A DNA stretch of 64,000 nt, taken from positions 1 to 64,000 of the forward strand of contig MPUH01000297.1 in NCBI GenBank assembly GCA_001970955.1, written 5' to 3'. The DNA is from Stentor coeruleus (lineage: Eukaryota; Ciliophora; Heterotrichea; Heterotrichida; Stentoridae). A program made the position numbers and the translations under genes. Numbering within the stretch: the first letter of the stretch is position 1; every line of letters starts with the position of its first letter. The notes beneath the pieces were generated by a model. It did not search any database. It saw only the letters and a program-made list of their open reading frames with translations, and had not been told where the DNA came from. Shown here one piece after another: positions 32,253-41,821 of the stretch.

Positions 32253-33050
32253 TTATCCAGCATGATTTTCTTTATTTTTAGGTCTCTCAGTGATAGCAAC
32301 AGGAGTCACTGATAAGGCCCTGATAAAAGATTTTCTTCTTGGGATTTTCTTCCTCGCCGTCTTACAGCGTTTAACTAATCTTATAGGGAATTTATTTTTT
32401 TTACCTGTGTGTATAGCTGTAAATCCCTCATCATTAAATATAGGATAAGCTCCAATGTTTTTTTTTGATGCGAAAAATCTAGTTTCTTTATTCTTTGCAG
32501 AGGCTATGCATATCAGAGGGGGCTTTTCTTTTATTTTTTCAGCAGATGTGCTTTTATTTTTATACCCTCGGCTTATAAGCACTTCTTTTAAAAACTCATC
32601 TTGGGTCTTATTAATACATTCACATATATTTTTTCTGCAATCATTACATTTCCCTCTTTTCTCTGCATGAATAACATTCAACATTTGTCTGAATTCGTTC
32701 ATTGTATATATATCAGCCCTGGCCCTATCTTTGTTGATTATTGGAGTTGCACTACGCTTCAAATGATTTTCCTTCACAGCTTTTGGTACTTGAAAATTGC
32801 AAAACTTGCCAGAGAAGGTTTTTTTTCTTTCTAAATCTTCAGAAAACTTAGATTTCGGAAGAAGAGACACTTTGAAGTTAAAAGATGTTGGTGGCTGAAC
32901 CTTGAAAGTTTGATCTGGTATTGGAGATTCCATAAAAGAATCGTGCAACTTACTCATGTGTTGAATATAAGAACTTGCTTTAGAATAAGGTAGGAACCTT
33001 TTTTCTGTGAGATAGTTTTTTGATAAATTTTTTGGAGGGTTGCAATTCAT
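32253..33050 (-). CDS. Hypothetical basic protein with a Cys cluster
   Basis: 265 aa when started at the Met of MNCNPPKNLSKNYL (33050). The frame is open to an ATG at 33116, but the extra 22 residues are hydrophobic and less likely. The protein is basic and Ser/Lys-rich. A cluster at about residue 135, GKCNDCRKNICECINK, could bind a metal or form disulfides. A helical segment DIYTMNEFRQMLNVIHAEK precedes it. No known domain. Divergent from the PP2C gene with 260 bp between start codons. Confidence 0.6.
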   Translation of the reverse strand: MNCNPPKNLSKNYLTEKRFLPYSKASSYIQHMSKLHDSFMESPIPDQTFKVQPPTSFNFKVSLLPKSKFSEDLERKKTFSGKFCNFQVPKAVKENHLKRSATPIINKDRARADIYTMNEFRQMLNVIHAEKRGKCNDCRKNICECINKTQDEFLKEVLISRGYKNKSTSAEKIKEKPPLICIASAKNKETRFFASKKNIGAYPIFNDEGFTAIHTGKKNKFPIRLVKRCKTARKKIPRRKSFIRALSVTPVAITERPKNKENHAG

Positions 33051-33310
33051 AATATCCAAATTATACCCATTTAGAGTTTCTAGCAATAATTCCCACAAAA
33101 ATATAAAAGTCTTCAAAAAACCGGTTAGCCATTTAGATCAAAGTATTTTTTTTATTTTCATACTCGAATATCTAACAGTTTTCTTCATAATCAGGCTTCA
33201 ACGATCTAAATCTATTGCCGCCTCTATCAATCATCCCATTACCAACCAAAATTTGTTTAATATAATTATAATACTATCGGTTGTTCAAAAATTTCCGTAT
33301 AATTAAATAA

Positions 33311-34525
33311 ATGGATACAGATCCCTTAATCTATGAGTGTCTTAAGCGATCATTTTTGAGTATTGCAAGGTTCTTTTACTTAGTGAATTACAAAATCCAT
33401 AGAAAACACAATGCAAGACTTTACAGGATTACATTCAAAAAGACATCAGGTTTGACCTCGACATACCTAAATATTTCTTCAAATAACAGATTTCTCTCAA
33501 AGCAAATGAAATTTTCAATCGCCTTCAATGAGTACTATCTTGAAATCTGGCTTCCGCCACGTTCAGAATTTTATATCACTCAACAAAACACATCTTTTCT
33601 TATAGACTCATTTCCGCAGATCAGCAGCGCAACCGGCAAATTAGTTAATGTTATTCCTGAACCCAAGCGCTTCAAAGCACAGCCTGTTATTATTAAATCT
33701 TTAAGATCTTTAGTGCTTAATCACATTTTTGAGTGCGCAGGTTACTCGATTGGCAAATTATTTTATTTAAATGAAGACGCTTACTTTTGCACAGAAAGGG
33801 TAATTGGAGTTGCTGATGGGATTGGTTCATTAAAACGAGATTTCGGCATTTCCAGTCATGATTTTTCGACTGAACTCATGATTCGGTGTGAAGAATTCGT
33901 AAGGACCCATGCTTTCAAAGCTGGATCTACATCTGTAGATTGTAAGGAAATCATTAGACAAGCTTACAATTCTATAGAATGTGGTGGTGGGTCAACCTTT
34001 CTTTTAGCATCATTGAGTGGGAGGCAGATGAATATTCTAAACCTTGGGGATTGCGGGATGATCCTTGTAAGGTTTGATGGAAAACATAAAATTGTCTTCC
34101 AAACTACTGCTAAAATTCATAGTTTCAATACCCCTTATCAGCTTTCAAGAAGATTTTCAATACAGCAACTTAAAAACACTAAGTTGGATAGAATTGAATT
34201 TGATAAAAGTGACGATATAAGTGATGCTGATGAATTTATGATAACAACAATGCCTGGAGATATTGCCATTATGGGATCTGATGGACTTTGGGACAATTTG
34301 TATCCTCAGGAAATATTGAAAATTTTGGAGCAATATAAAGGACAGCCACTAGACAAGTTAGCAAGCATAATAGTGAAAATTGCAAAAATCAGGGCTATAG
34401 GTAACTCAAATACCCCGTTTTCTGTAACATTTAATAATCAAGCTAAAAAAAGCAAGGTTTATGCGGGAGGGAAAATCGATGATATAACTGTTGTTGTAGC
34501 AAGAATTTCTATAAAAAGTAATTAA
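33311..34525 (+). CDS. PP2C-family protein phosphatase (PPTC7-like)
   Basis: 404 aa, no intron. A metal-dependent Ser/Thr phosphatase. Motifs in order are GVADGIGSL near 167 (metal Asp and Gly), FSTELMIRCEEF (as in PTC7/PPTC7), GGSTFLLASL, LNLGDCGMILV near 246, GDIAIMGSDGLWDNL near 322 and GGKIDDITVVVARI near 388. The metal-binding aspartates of the PP2C fold are all present, so it should be active. The N-terminal 150 residues are unique and have no clear mitochondrial presequence, unlike PPTC7 of mitochondria. Confidence 0.88.
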   Translation: MDTDPLIYECLKRSFLSIARFFYLVNYKIHRKHNARLYRITFKKTSGLTSTYLNISSNNRFLSKQMKFSIAFNEYYLEIWLPPRSEFYITQQNTSFLIDSFPQISSATGKLVNVIPEPKRFKAQPVIIKSLRSLVLNHIFECAGYSIGKLFYLNEDAYFCTERVIGVADGIGSLKRDFGISSHDFSTELMIRCEEFVRTHAFKAGSTSVDCKEIIRQAYNSIECGGGSTFLLASLSGRQMNILNLGDCGMILVRFDGKHKIVFQTTAKIHSFNTPYQLSRRFSIQQLKNTKLDRIEFDKSDDISDADEFMITTMPGDIAIMGSDGLWDNLYPQEILKILEQYKGQPLDKLASIIVKIAKIRAIGNSNTPFSVTFNNQAKKSKVYAGGKIDDITVVVARISIKSN

Positions 34526-34749
34526 AATTTATACTATAGTTGCTTATAACCTTTTGTTTAGATATGGGAGTAAAAAGATATTAGAATATTTTAAGGGTTT
34601 TTTATACTAAAGTTGAAGGAAAAGCATTTTGCTGTTGTTGTGTGTATCTGTTCATTTGAATTTAAAAAACAAACATGCTTATATTTATGATAAAAGATTG
34701 CTTTGATTGAGTAAAAAAGCTTTTTGGATGCTTAGAGAGAGAGTTGAAT

Positions 34750-34940
34750 AAAATTTTGTATGCTATTGATTAAAAGACTAAATATTTTTTTTTGGCAATT
34801 TCTATCGTTGTTGACAATGCGGGGAGAACCGATTTTATACAAATTGGTTTTTATAAATATATCAAGGATTTTTGATAAGACTATGAAGGTAAAATTGGCT
34901 AGAGGAATTTTAGTATAAAAATTTATAATAATTTTAATCA
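34750..34940 (-). pseudogene. Possible second Merlin-like transposase fragment (weak)
   Basis: The minus strand has a 69-codon frame containing ILDIFIKTNLYKIGSPRIVN then NDRNCQKK. The run KIGSPRIV-x2-D is similar to the KIGGPGxVVEID block that leads to the first catalytic Asp of Merlin/IS1595 transposases. Nothing matching follows it, so it would be a short fragment. Chance resemblance is possible. Confidence 0.25.
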
Positions 34941-35192
34941 TGGAAGTTCTAGATGGTACCGAAAGTTCAATTTTATTAATTATCAGATTAAAGATTTATA
35001 TAGGTAAAACTAAGGAATAGGTACTATGTGTGAAAGTGATTAAAGGAAAGACTTAATATAAGTGTTTTAAGTATACAAATCTTAAGTTTGTTAATATTAA
35101 ATTATCATAATCTAGATAATTCCATTATGCATTTTTCCTTTTTCATATTTAGTAATAACTATTTATATAAATATAATTATTTTCAACAACAC

Positions 35193-35380
35193 CTAGCATA
35201 TTTTTCAATTATATTTAAAACTTGTTAGATATTTTTGGATTTTCTTATAAAACTACTAGTATGCTTTTCAATTATATTTAAAACTTGTTAGATATTTTTG
35301 GATTTTCTTATAAAACTACTAGCATGCTTTTCAGTTATATTTAAAATTGTTAAATATTTTTGGATTTCCTTATAAAACTA
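35193..35380. repeat. Tandem repeat, three copies of a 62-63-bp unit
   Basis: Copies start at 35193, 35256 and 35319. The first two are nearly identical; the third is diverged by a few substitutions and one deletion. A degenerate fourth partial copy may follow to about 35415. Each unit contains TTAGATATTTTTGGATTTTC and ends in CTTATAAAACTA. Non-coding. Confidence 0.85.
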
Positions 35381-35528
35381 TTCAATGGGTTTCAATTTTA
35401 TATGAATTTTGTTAAAGTAGCTAATTAATTTCATAATTACATTTTTTGTCTTGCATAACAAAATATCCATAATAAGTATTATACATTTGAAGTAAGCTAC
35501 AATTTGTTTATACATTTATAGAAATTTT

Positions 35529-35632
35529 CTTATAAAAAGCTTAAATAGTGACTTTAAGTTACTTAAAAATCTTAAATTATCTTATAAAAAGCTTAAATAA
35601 TGACTTTAAGTTACTTAAAAATCTTAAATTTT
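35529..35632. repeat. Tandem repeat, two copies of a 52-bp unit
   Basis: The unit beginning CTTATAAAAAGCTTAAATA occurs at 35529 and again at 35581, with only one or two differences. Non-coding. It shares the CTTATAAAA start with the end of the nearby 63-bp unit. Confidence 0.85.
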
Positions 35633-35999
35633 ATTATTAAGATAAATAATTTATTTTGTCTTGAAACTGAAAAGTTTATATAAAAGAGTGTGTAAATCTA
35701 AAATTAGATTTTTTGCTTTAAAATATTAACAAAAATAGCATTAGTATTTAGATTTAATATTATGCTATGTGACAGGAAGTATAAACACTAAAAAAATAGT
35801 TTTTAAGCATATAAAATTTCAGGCAAAATCTACTTGATCTTATGGTTTATAACTTAATTTTCAAAGAAAAAAATCCAAGATATTCTATAAAATAACTCTA
35901 AATATTTTTTTGCATTAGTTTCATATTGTGTTAATAAGTCTATCAAACTTGTGTCTTGATAAAATATATGGAGTGTTGATACTTTGATATTGGCTACAA

Positions 36000-36690
36000 C
36001 ATTCTAGGAAGATAATCACAGATGATTTTTATTGGCTCACCTCTAAATGAAGAGATCGAAATAAGCTCAAATAGTACTATTTCTGGCAGAAACTTGATTT
36101 TTGATACTATTCCAGAATATTTATAGTGTAAGTTATGATTAACAATTAAATACTTATAAGAATTCTTTGGATAATTTTATCTTTTTCAATCATCAGTAAT
36201 GATTACACTTTCAGCATTAATGTGATTTAAAATATCGTTTGTTAGTATCATTTTATTCCGATTAGAGGACACGAACTAAAATAACTTTTTATCAGGTGAG
36301 TTATCAATATCTCCCTCAGATGTATAATACCCTCTATTATGATTCTTCTTCCCGAATTTACATTAATTAATTTTGAACTACATATCCTTCACCACCTATC
36401 ATTCCATTTATTTTTTCAATTTCCATTTGAATTCTTTAAAATAATTTGTACAAAAGTAGATAACAATCAACTCAAAGAAATTGCAGATCTTTCACTTACT
36501 TTGCTTAAGCATATTCTACTAAGTAAAATAATTGAACTTGTATTATAAGTTTTTGATTCAAATACAGTCCTCACAATAATTTGCTTCCTGCACAATTTAT
36601 CTGAGTAATTAAATATCTTTTGATCCTACTTAAACTCATAATTTGCTTCACTTTGGAAAAATTCCATCTGAAATAAATATGTTTCAAATT
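36000..36690 (-). pseudogene. Merlin/IS1595-like (ISXO2-type) DDE transposase relic
   Basis: Reading the minus strand downwards from 36690 in changing frames gives LCRKQIIVRTVFES near 36594 (zinc-ribbon end, compare CRxxxSIRTGSFFE), YFKEF, INGMIGGEGYVVQ near 36400, KFGKKNHNRGYY near 36355 (ESKFGKRKYNRG), FVSSNRNKMILTN and ILNHINAESVIITDD near 36200 (second catalytic Asp), YPKNSYKYLIVNHNLHY near 36170 and YTINILE near 36135 (HTNxIE with the catalytic Glu). Six blocks in the correct order and spacing make the family call fairly strong. Several stops and frame changes mean it is dead. No terminal inverted repeats were found. It ends about 180 bp upstream of the AP-4 epsilon start. Confidence 0.65.
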
Positions 36691-36870
36691 AGACTTCATC
36701 TAATAAAATCCTTTAAATTACCTTAAATTCTGCAAAGAAGTATTAGTATCTTCAATTCTATTCATTTTGTATATTCCCGGCCGTCTTTCATATCGAAGAA
36801 TTCATAAATTATGAAATAGATTAATTCAAATAAACTGGAAAAGAACTAATCCAAAATATTTATATTTATA

Positions 36871-39486
36871 ATGTCTTCTGGTAGTCACTTATCCAAAGAA
36901 CTATTCGACTTGGTCAAATCAATTGGTGAGTCTAAAAGCAAGCAGGAAGAAGATAAAATTATTACTCAAGAAGTAGTGAACTTAAAAGCAAAAATATCTG
37001 AACCTGGAATACCAATCAAGAAAATGAAAGAAATGTTGATTAGGGCAATGTACATCGAAATGCTCGGACACGATGCATCTTTTGCTTATATTCATGCAAT
37101 CAACATGACAAACTGCCCAAGTATTGCATCAAAAAGAGTAGGGTATGTGACTTGTGCTTTATGCCTACCTTCTGAAAGTCCAATGATAATATTACTAGTT
37201 GCTAACCTCCAAAGAGATCTGCAAAGCCCAAATTACTTAGAAGTTTCTGCAGCTTTGACTGCAGTTTGCAAGCTTGTCAATGCTGGGTTTTTACACGCAT
37301 TTTCAGAGCAGATTGTTCGTTTGACTACCCATACTCATGAGATTATAAGGAAAAAATCTGTAATGGTCTTAAGTCGGTTTATGAAAGTTTCTCCAGCTCA
37401 ATCTTCAGAGTACATTCCTATCTTCCGCAAGATGATATGTGATAGAGATCCTTCTGTAATGGGAGCTTCACTTAATGCATTTGCTGAGCTTCTTAAAGAT
37501 CCAGAAAATGTCCCACTTTTTAAAGACCTCATTTCATCTATTATAATCATTCTCAGGCAGATTAACGACCATAGACTTCCTCGAGATTTTGATTATCATA
37601 AAATGCCAGCACCTTGGATGCAGATCAGGATATTAGAAATATTAGCAAAATTAGGGGAAGGCGATAAGAAGGCAAGTGACCAGATGCATGATGCTATATC
37701 AGAAGTTATGAGAAGAGCTGATGAAGTTGGAGCTAATATAGGTTATGCTCTTGTATATCAATGTATGAAAACAATCACGCAAATTTATCCTCACCCTCCT
37801 CTTATAGAAAGTGCTGCTCAGCTCGTGTCACGTTTTCTCACAGCAGGAGACAACAATCTGAAGTACACAGGAATTACAGGGCTGATTAGCATCGTAAAAA
37901 TTAACCCGAAATATTCTTTAAAACATCAAATGATTGTAGTTGACTGTCTTGAAGACACAGACGAAACTTTGAAACGCAAGACCCTTTCTTTACTCTATAA
38001 AATGTGTAGCGCTACAAATATCAAAGTTATAATTGAGAAGCTTAATAATGAGTTAAAAAGCTCAGCTTATGACTTCCATCTTAAACAAGAAATTGTATCC
38101 CAAATCACAGAACTGGCTGAGAAATTCGCCCCAGATTCAAAGTGGTATACAAGAACAATGATTGAAATGTTTGAAAACGCAAGTGATTTTATTAGGCCTA
38201 GTATTGTAAATAGCCTAGTGCGTTTAGTTGATGAATGGAGAGAAGATTCAGCTTTAATACAATTTACGGTTAATGAATACTATAATGTACTGAAAAATTT
38301 CGATAATATCCCAGATGGTTTAATGCAAGTGACTGCATGGGTTTTAGGTGAATTTGGGGATATAATAATAGGTGAAAAACATGAAGAAACTGTGATTTTA
38401 TTATGTAAAAGCCTGTTTAAACGTTTTGAAGATAGTTTGACTAAAGGTTGGATTCTTACTGCAGTACAGAAACTTAATAAAGGTATTCCTTCTGAAATGT
38501 GCAGGGATTATATCAGTAGATTTGCCACTTCACGTAATGAAGATTTGCAACAGAGATGCTATGAATTCGCTAATGTTGTTACAAAACTCAATAGTCCTTT
38601 GGCTTTTAGAAATAATCAATCATTAGTTGTAGACTTTGATTTCTTAGATTCGTATATTCAGCAGCAAGTTGTAAGAGGAGCTAAGATGTATAACCCTGAA
38701 AGAAATAGAAAAGGACTTGGGTTTCTTATACATAAGACTAGAAATGATGAGTATAAAGCTAGTGAAGCACTTCAGTCTATGAGAATTGTTCCTTACTCAG
38801 CCCCAACTATTCAAGAAAAGTATGTTCCAAGACCTCAAGAGACTAGATCTGAGCCTAGTGAACTTCAAGTTAGGGCTAAGACATGGTCTACTCAAGGTTA
38901 TCTAGGAACTAATCAAGGCTTTTTAGGTAGTTCTGGCTCAGGCTTTTCAAGTAGTTCTGGTTCAGGCTTTTCAAATAATCCTAGCACAGGCTTTTCAAGC
39001 AATCCTAATTCAGGCTTTTCTAATAATCCTAGTTCAGGTTTTTCAAACAATCCTAGTTCAGGCTTTTCAAATAATCCTAGTTCAGGCTTTTCAAATATTC
39101 CTAGTTCAGGTTTTTCAAGCAATCCTAGTTCAGGTTTTTCAAATAATCCTAGTTCAGGTTTTTCAAGCAATCCTAGTTCAGGTTTTTCAAATAATCCTAG
39201 TTCAGGCTTTTCAAGTAATTCTGGATCAAGCTTTTCAAGCAACTCTGGCTTAGGACATTCAACAGGTACCTTTCAAGAAGCATCAAGGTTCTCAAACTCA
39301 TCCTCCCAAAACTTCCAACAGCCAAAATCAAAATTCATGAAATCTGAAAAGGAACTTGCCAAAGAAGCCTTTGCACAAAATCTTTTTGGCGGTGTTGGAC
39401 AAACTGAGCAGCCTAAACCTCAGATTCGCCCTGCTCCACCACCACAACCAGTACAGAAACCCCCAGAGAACTTATTAGACTTTTAG
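36871..39486 (+). CDS. AP4E1: AP-4 complex epsilon subunit with GFS-repeat linker
   Basis: 871 aa, no intron. The large epsilon adaptin of the AP-4 coat, which sorts cargo at the trans-Golgi network. Residues about 1-600 form the alpha-solenoid (adaptin N) domain: EMLGHDASFAYIHAINM, KRVGYVTCALCL, MPAPWMQIRILEILAKLGEG, LKYTGITGLISI, and MQVTAWVLGEFGDI all follow AP4E1 closely, more than AP-1 gamma. From about 685 to 795 there are some twelve copies of an eight-residue unit of the type SGFSNNPS, encoded by a 24-bp minisatellite. The C-terminus is short (about 75 residues, ending PPENLLDF). The ear domain of longer epsilon subunits (human about 1137 aa) is not recognisable. Confidence 0.88.
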   Translation: MSSGSHLSKELFDLVKSIGESKSKQEEDKIITQEVVNLKAKISEPGIPIKKMKEMLIRAMYIEMLGHDASFAYIHAINMTNCPSIASKRVGYVTCALCLPSESPMIILLVANLQRDLQSPNYLEVSAALTAVCKLVNAGFLHAFSEQIVRLTTHTHEIIRKKSVMVLSRFMKVSPAQSSEYIPIFRKMICDRDPSVMGASLNAFAELLKDPENVPLFKDLISSIIIILRQINDHRLPRDFDYHKMPAPWMQIRILEILAKLGEGDKKASDQMHDAISEVMRRADEVGANIGYALVYQCMKTITQIYPHPPLIESAAQLVSRFLTAGDNNLKYTGITGLISIVKINPKYSLKHQMIVVDCLEDTDETLKRKTLSLLYKMCSATNIKVIIEKLNNELKSSAYDFHLKQEIVSQITELAEKFAPDSKWYTRTMIEMFENASDFIRPSIVNSLVRLVDEWREDSALIQFTVNEYYNVLKNFDNIPDGLMQVTAWVLGEFGDIIIGEKHEETVILLCKSLFKRFEDSLTKGWILTAVQKLNKGIPSEMCRDYISRFATSRNEDLQQRCYEFANVVTKLNSPLAFRNNQSLVVDFDFLDSYIQQQVVRGAKMYNPERNRKGLGFLIHKTRNDEYKASEALQSMRIVPYSAPTIQEKYVPRPQETRSEPSELQVRAKTWSTQGYLGTNQGFLGSSGSGFSSSSGSGFSNNPSTGFSSNPNSGFSNNPSSGFSNNPSSGFSNNPSSGFSNIPSSGFSSNPSSGFSNNPSSGFSSNPSSGFSNNPSSGFSSNSGSSFSSNSGLGHSTGTFQEASRFSNSSSQNFQQPKSKFMKSEKELAKEAFAQNLFGGVGQTEQPKPQIRPAPPPQPVQKPPENLLDF
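38929..39250. repeat. 24-bp coding minisatellite in AP-4 epsilon
   Basis: About thirteen in-frame copies of a 24-bp unit (consensus near CCTAGTTCAGGCTTTTCAAA plus four bases) encode the SGFSxNPS octapeptide series. Copies differ mainly at silent or Asn/Ser positions. Because the unit is a multiple of three, the opposite strand is also open here; that frame is a shadow. Confidence 0.92.
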
Positions 39487-39498
39487 CATAAATAAATT

Positions 39499-41421
39499 AT
39501 GTCGAAAACTATTCGGCCTGATGACGGAAATCTGAAAATGAACAGTTTTTTGAGTGATTTGAAACCTTTTGGGATTTCTGAAGTTAAAACACCTCTAATC
39601 AAAACTAAATATAGCAGTGCTGGAATGACCCGTAAGCAGAAAATAAGGCCTAAAAGCATTTTTATAGAAAGAGAAAGACTTTATGATGAAAATATCCATT
39701 TGAAACAAGTGTCAAATAACCTTTTAGAAGAAAATATCAAACTTAAAACTCGCATTCAGCAAAGAGAGAAAGACTTCAAAAATTATTCTGAAAAGTCTCC
39801 TGAAAGGAAAGCTAGAGAATCTAGCCTAGTAGGATCTTTGAAAATCAAAGTTAAAGAGCAAAATATGAGACTTGATGAACTTCAGGGTAAATACAATGAT
39901 TTAAAAGTGACAGTTCGGGCAACGAAATTTACAGAACTTGAAGAAGAAGCTAAACAATATTTTAACGAATGCTGGCGATTAAAAAAACTCTTGCAAGAAC
40001 TAGAAAAGTCAAAAAGACACCCAAAGGAATTCCAAAACGAAGATTCTTCTCAGCTGATAGAAAAACTAAAAGAGCAATCACGGATAAATCAAAGCTTAAC
40101 CGTTGAAAACAAAATGCTAAAAGCACTTATTAGTTCAAAAAACCAAGAAATCTTCGAGCTTAAAGAGAAACTTGACTTTCAAGCCTCATCCCATAAAAAA
40201 CCTTCAAAAATTTCTTTAAAACAACCTAAAAAGAAACTTCGCCCTGAATATAGTCCTAAAAAACCCCAAGAGCCTTGCCCAATCCCAGTCATAAAAGCCC
40301 CTTCACTAAAAGTAAAAATTTCAATACCCGAAAACCCTTCAATCAACTCCCCTCCAAAAAGCGAAGACTCTTCAGACCTTGAACAAGTTCCTACAATAAC
40401 TGTAAACAAAAGCATTTTGCATGATTTTACTAATATGGAAACTCCAGATAATGCCAAATCATTAAACCCTTCAACTAACTATAATGAATCATTTCCCCTT
40501 AGTCTCTTTAATCGTGAATTAGCTACAAACTCCCAAGTGATCCTCGACAACTTTTTCCGCAAACTTTATAGTCAGTTCTCAAACCGATCATTAAGTTTAA
40601 AAGAATTCCTCAGTCTTTTAGATCCACAAAATAAACAATCTTTAACATTGGAGGATCTTAACTCAAATTTGCAAATCAATAGCTTTAAATTTCCTATGAA
40701 TGAAATCAAAGCAGTATTTGAGATCCTTACAGAAAAATACAGCACTTCAGCTATATCGCTTGATAATCTGGCAATACAATTGCAATTGCATGAAACTGAT
40801 TCTAATAAAAGCTATGATATATCTTCGGAGTCATCATATTGTGAGGATTTTATTGGAGGAGACTTGGCTGCAACTGTTATTTTAGGGGTTACAATAGAGG
40901 ATTTAGAATTGATTTTAGACTATTTACATGTTGTGCTAGCTTATAATGGTATTGATAAGGAGAAATTTGCCAAGTATTTGAATGAGAAACTTCCTGAGGA
41001 TGCGAATTTTAGCTCTTTGGCCAGAATATTTTTGGACAAGTATACTCGGGTTGAAGATGGTGTTGAAAGGAATAAACTTGTGTCATTTATTTTAGATGGG
41101 AAAGAGATAGTTAAGAAGGAAACAGTAATTAAAAAGATCGTTAGCCTTATATTTGTGAATGAAACTAATGAAGAAACGAAAAAACAAAAATTTTCATGGA
41201 TTTGGCAGAGGATACAAAGAGAAAAAACTAAGTTTTTAGAAGCATGCTTGAACAGAGATACTAATGAACGAGAATTGTTGTCTTGGAAAATGATTGAAGA
41301 AATATTGTTGGAGATTGGCATTGAAAAAGACTTTATAGCGTTTCAAGAGCTTAAAGTAAAATGTTATAGTTTTGAAAGGTCTTTGAATATTATCCCATAC
41401 AACAAGCTCATAGAAATTTGA
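39499..41421 (+). CDS. Hypothetical coiled-coil protein, 640 aa
   Basis: Starts 12 nt after the AP-4 epsilon stop, same strand, and ends at a TGA. Residues about 50-240 are a heptad-rich coiled coil (LYDENIHLKQVSNNLLEEN, LRKLLQELEK-like, EIFELKEKLDF). A Pro/Ser/Lys-rich linker follows (about 240-320). The C-terminal half contains segments with EF-hand-like helix-loop-helix character (LLDPQNKQSLTLEDLNSNL) but with poor calcium ligands. No family recognised. Its TGA stop is evidence that TGA is not read as Trp here. Confidence 0.65.
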   Translation: MSKTIRPDDGNLKMNSFLSDLKPFGISEVKTPLIKTKYSSAGMTRKQKIRPKSIFIERERLYDENIHLKQVSNNLLEENIKLKTRIQQREKDFKNYSEKSPERKARESSLVGSLKIKVKEQNMRLDELQGKYNDLKVTVRATKFTELEEEAKQYFNECWRLKKLLQELEKSKRHPKEFQNEDSSQLIEKLKEQSRINQSLTVENKMLKALISSKNQEIFELKEKLDFQASSHKKPSKISLKQPKKKLRPEYSPKKPQEPCPIPVIKAPSLKVKISIPENPSINSPPKSEDSSDLEQVPTITVNKSILHDFTNMETPDNAKSLNPSTNYNESFPLSLFNRELATNSQVILDNFFRKLYSQFSNRSLSLKEFLSLLDPQNKQSLTLEDLNSNLQINSFKFPMNEIKAVFEILTEKYSTSAISLDNLAIQLQLHETDSNKSYDISSESSYCEDFIGGDLAATVILGVTIEDLELILDYLHVVLAYNGIDKEKFAKYLNEKLPEDANFSSLARIFLDKYTRVEDGVERNKLVSFILDGKEIVKKETVIKKIVSLIFVNETNEETKKQKFSWIWQRIQREKTKFLEACLNRDTNERELLSWKMIEEILLEIGIEKDFIAFQELKVKCYSFERSLNIIPYNKLIEI

Positions 41422-41529
41422 TAATAACTCTACATAATTTTTGTTTTTAGTTTGAGTTTAAATGATTTGTGGAGATTTTTTGGCTTAAAAAATATTTCGA
41501 GAGGTTATTATAGGTTTTAATAAAAAAAA

Positions 41530-41600
41530 GGGCAGTATCGGAGTTGAACCAATGACCTATTGATCTGCAGTCAATTGCTCTACCGCTGAGCTAACCACCC
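41530..41600 (-). tRNA. tRNA-Cys (anticodon GCA)
   Basis: A 71-nt cloverleaf on the minus strand. Acceptor arm GGGTGGT pairs with ACTGCCC (two G-T pairs), the D stem is GCTC/GAGC, the anticodon stem ATTGA/TCAAT flanks loop CTGCAGA with anticodon GCA, and the T arm is ATTGG-TTCAACT-CCGAT. Box B reads GGTTCAACTCC. There is no intron and no encoded CCA. Eight T residues lie immediately 3' on the minus strand, a normal RNA polymerase III terminator. Confidence 0.95.
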
Positions 41601-41821
41601 TTGTTAACTTTAAAGATAAAACCCGCAATATATACATAGTTTATTTAGTGATTTTTCATAAACTTCAAAACATTTACTTCAATAAGCCTTTAGCATCAAC
41701 TAAACTTCTTAAAACTTATATTTAAAATAGCAAGATCCTCACATTTAAAAATAACTCTTTAGGTTAATAAAGCAATCATTGTTTCAAAATTTAATTTGGC
41801 ATAGAGGGAAATTCAATATAA

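Larger units (their letters stand above)
34526..36870. other. Long intergenic stretch with repeats and transposase relics
   Basis: 2345 bp between two plus-strand genes, the longest gene-free stretch in the window. It holds two tandem repeat arrays (35193..35380 and 35529..35632), a well-supported transposase relic (36000..36690) and a weak one near 34750-34940, each listed separately. No host gene was found. Confidence 0.6.

Noticed and set aside
36339-36548. 69-codon plus-strand frame
   Set aside because: Antisense to the transposase relic, whose conserved blocks on the minus strand explain the sequence better.
38913-39242. 109-codon minus-strand frame with repeated LEKPELGLF units
   Set aside because: It is the antisense of the 24-bp repeat in AP-4 epsilon; a unit divisible by three leaves both strands open.
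39499-41421. Blepharisma-type (TGA = Trp) or Tetrahymena-type (TAA/TAG = Gln) genetic code
   Set aside because: Genes end at all three stop codons, including TGA at 41421, and a 5.2-kb VPS13 frame has no in-frame TAA, TAG or TGA.
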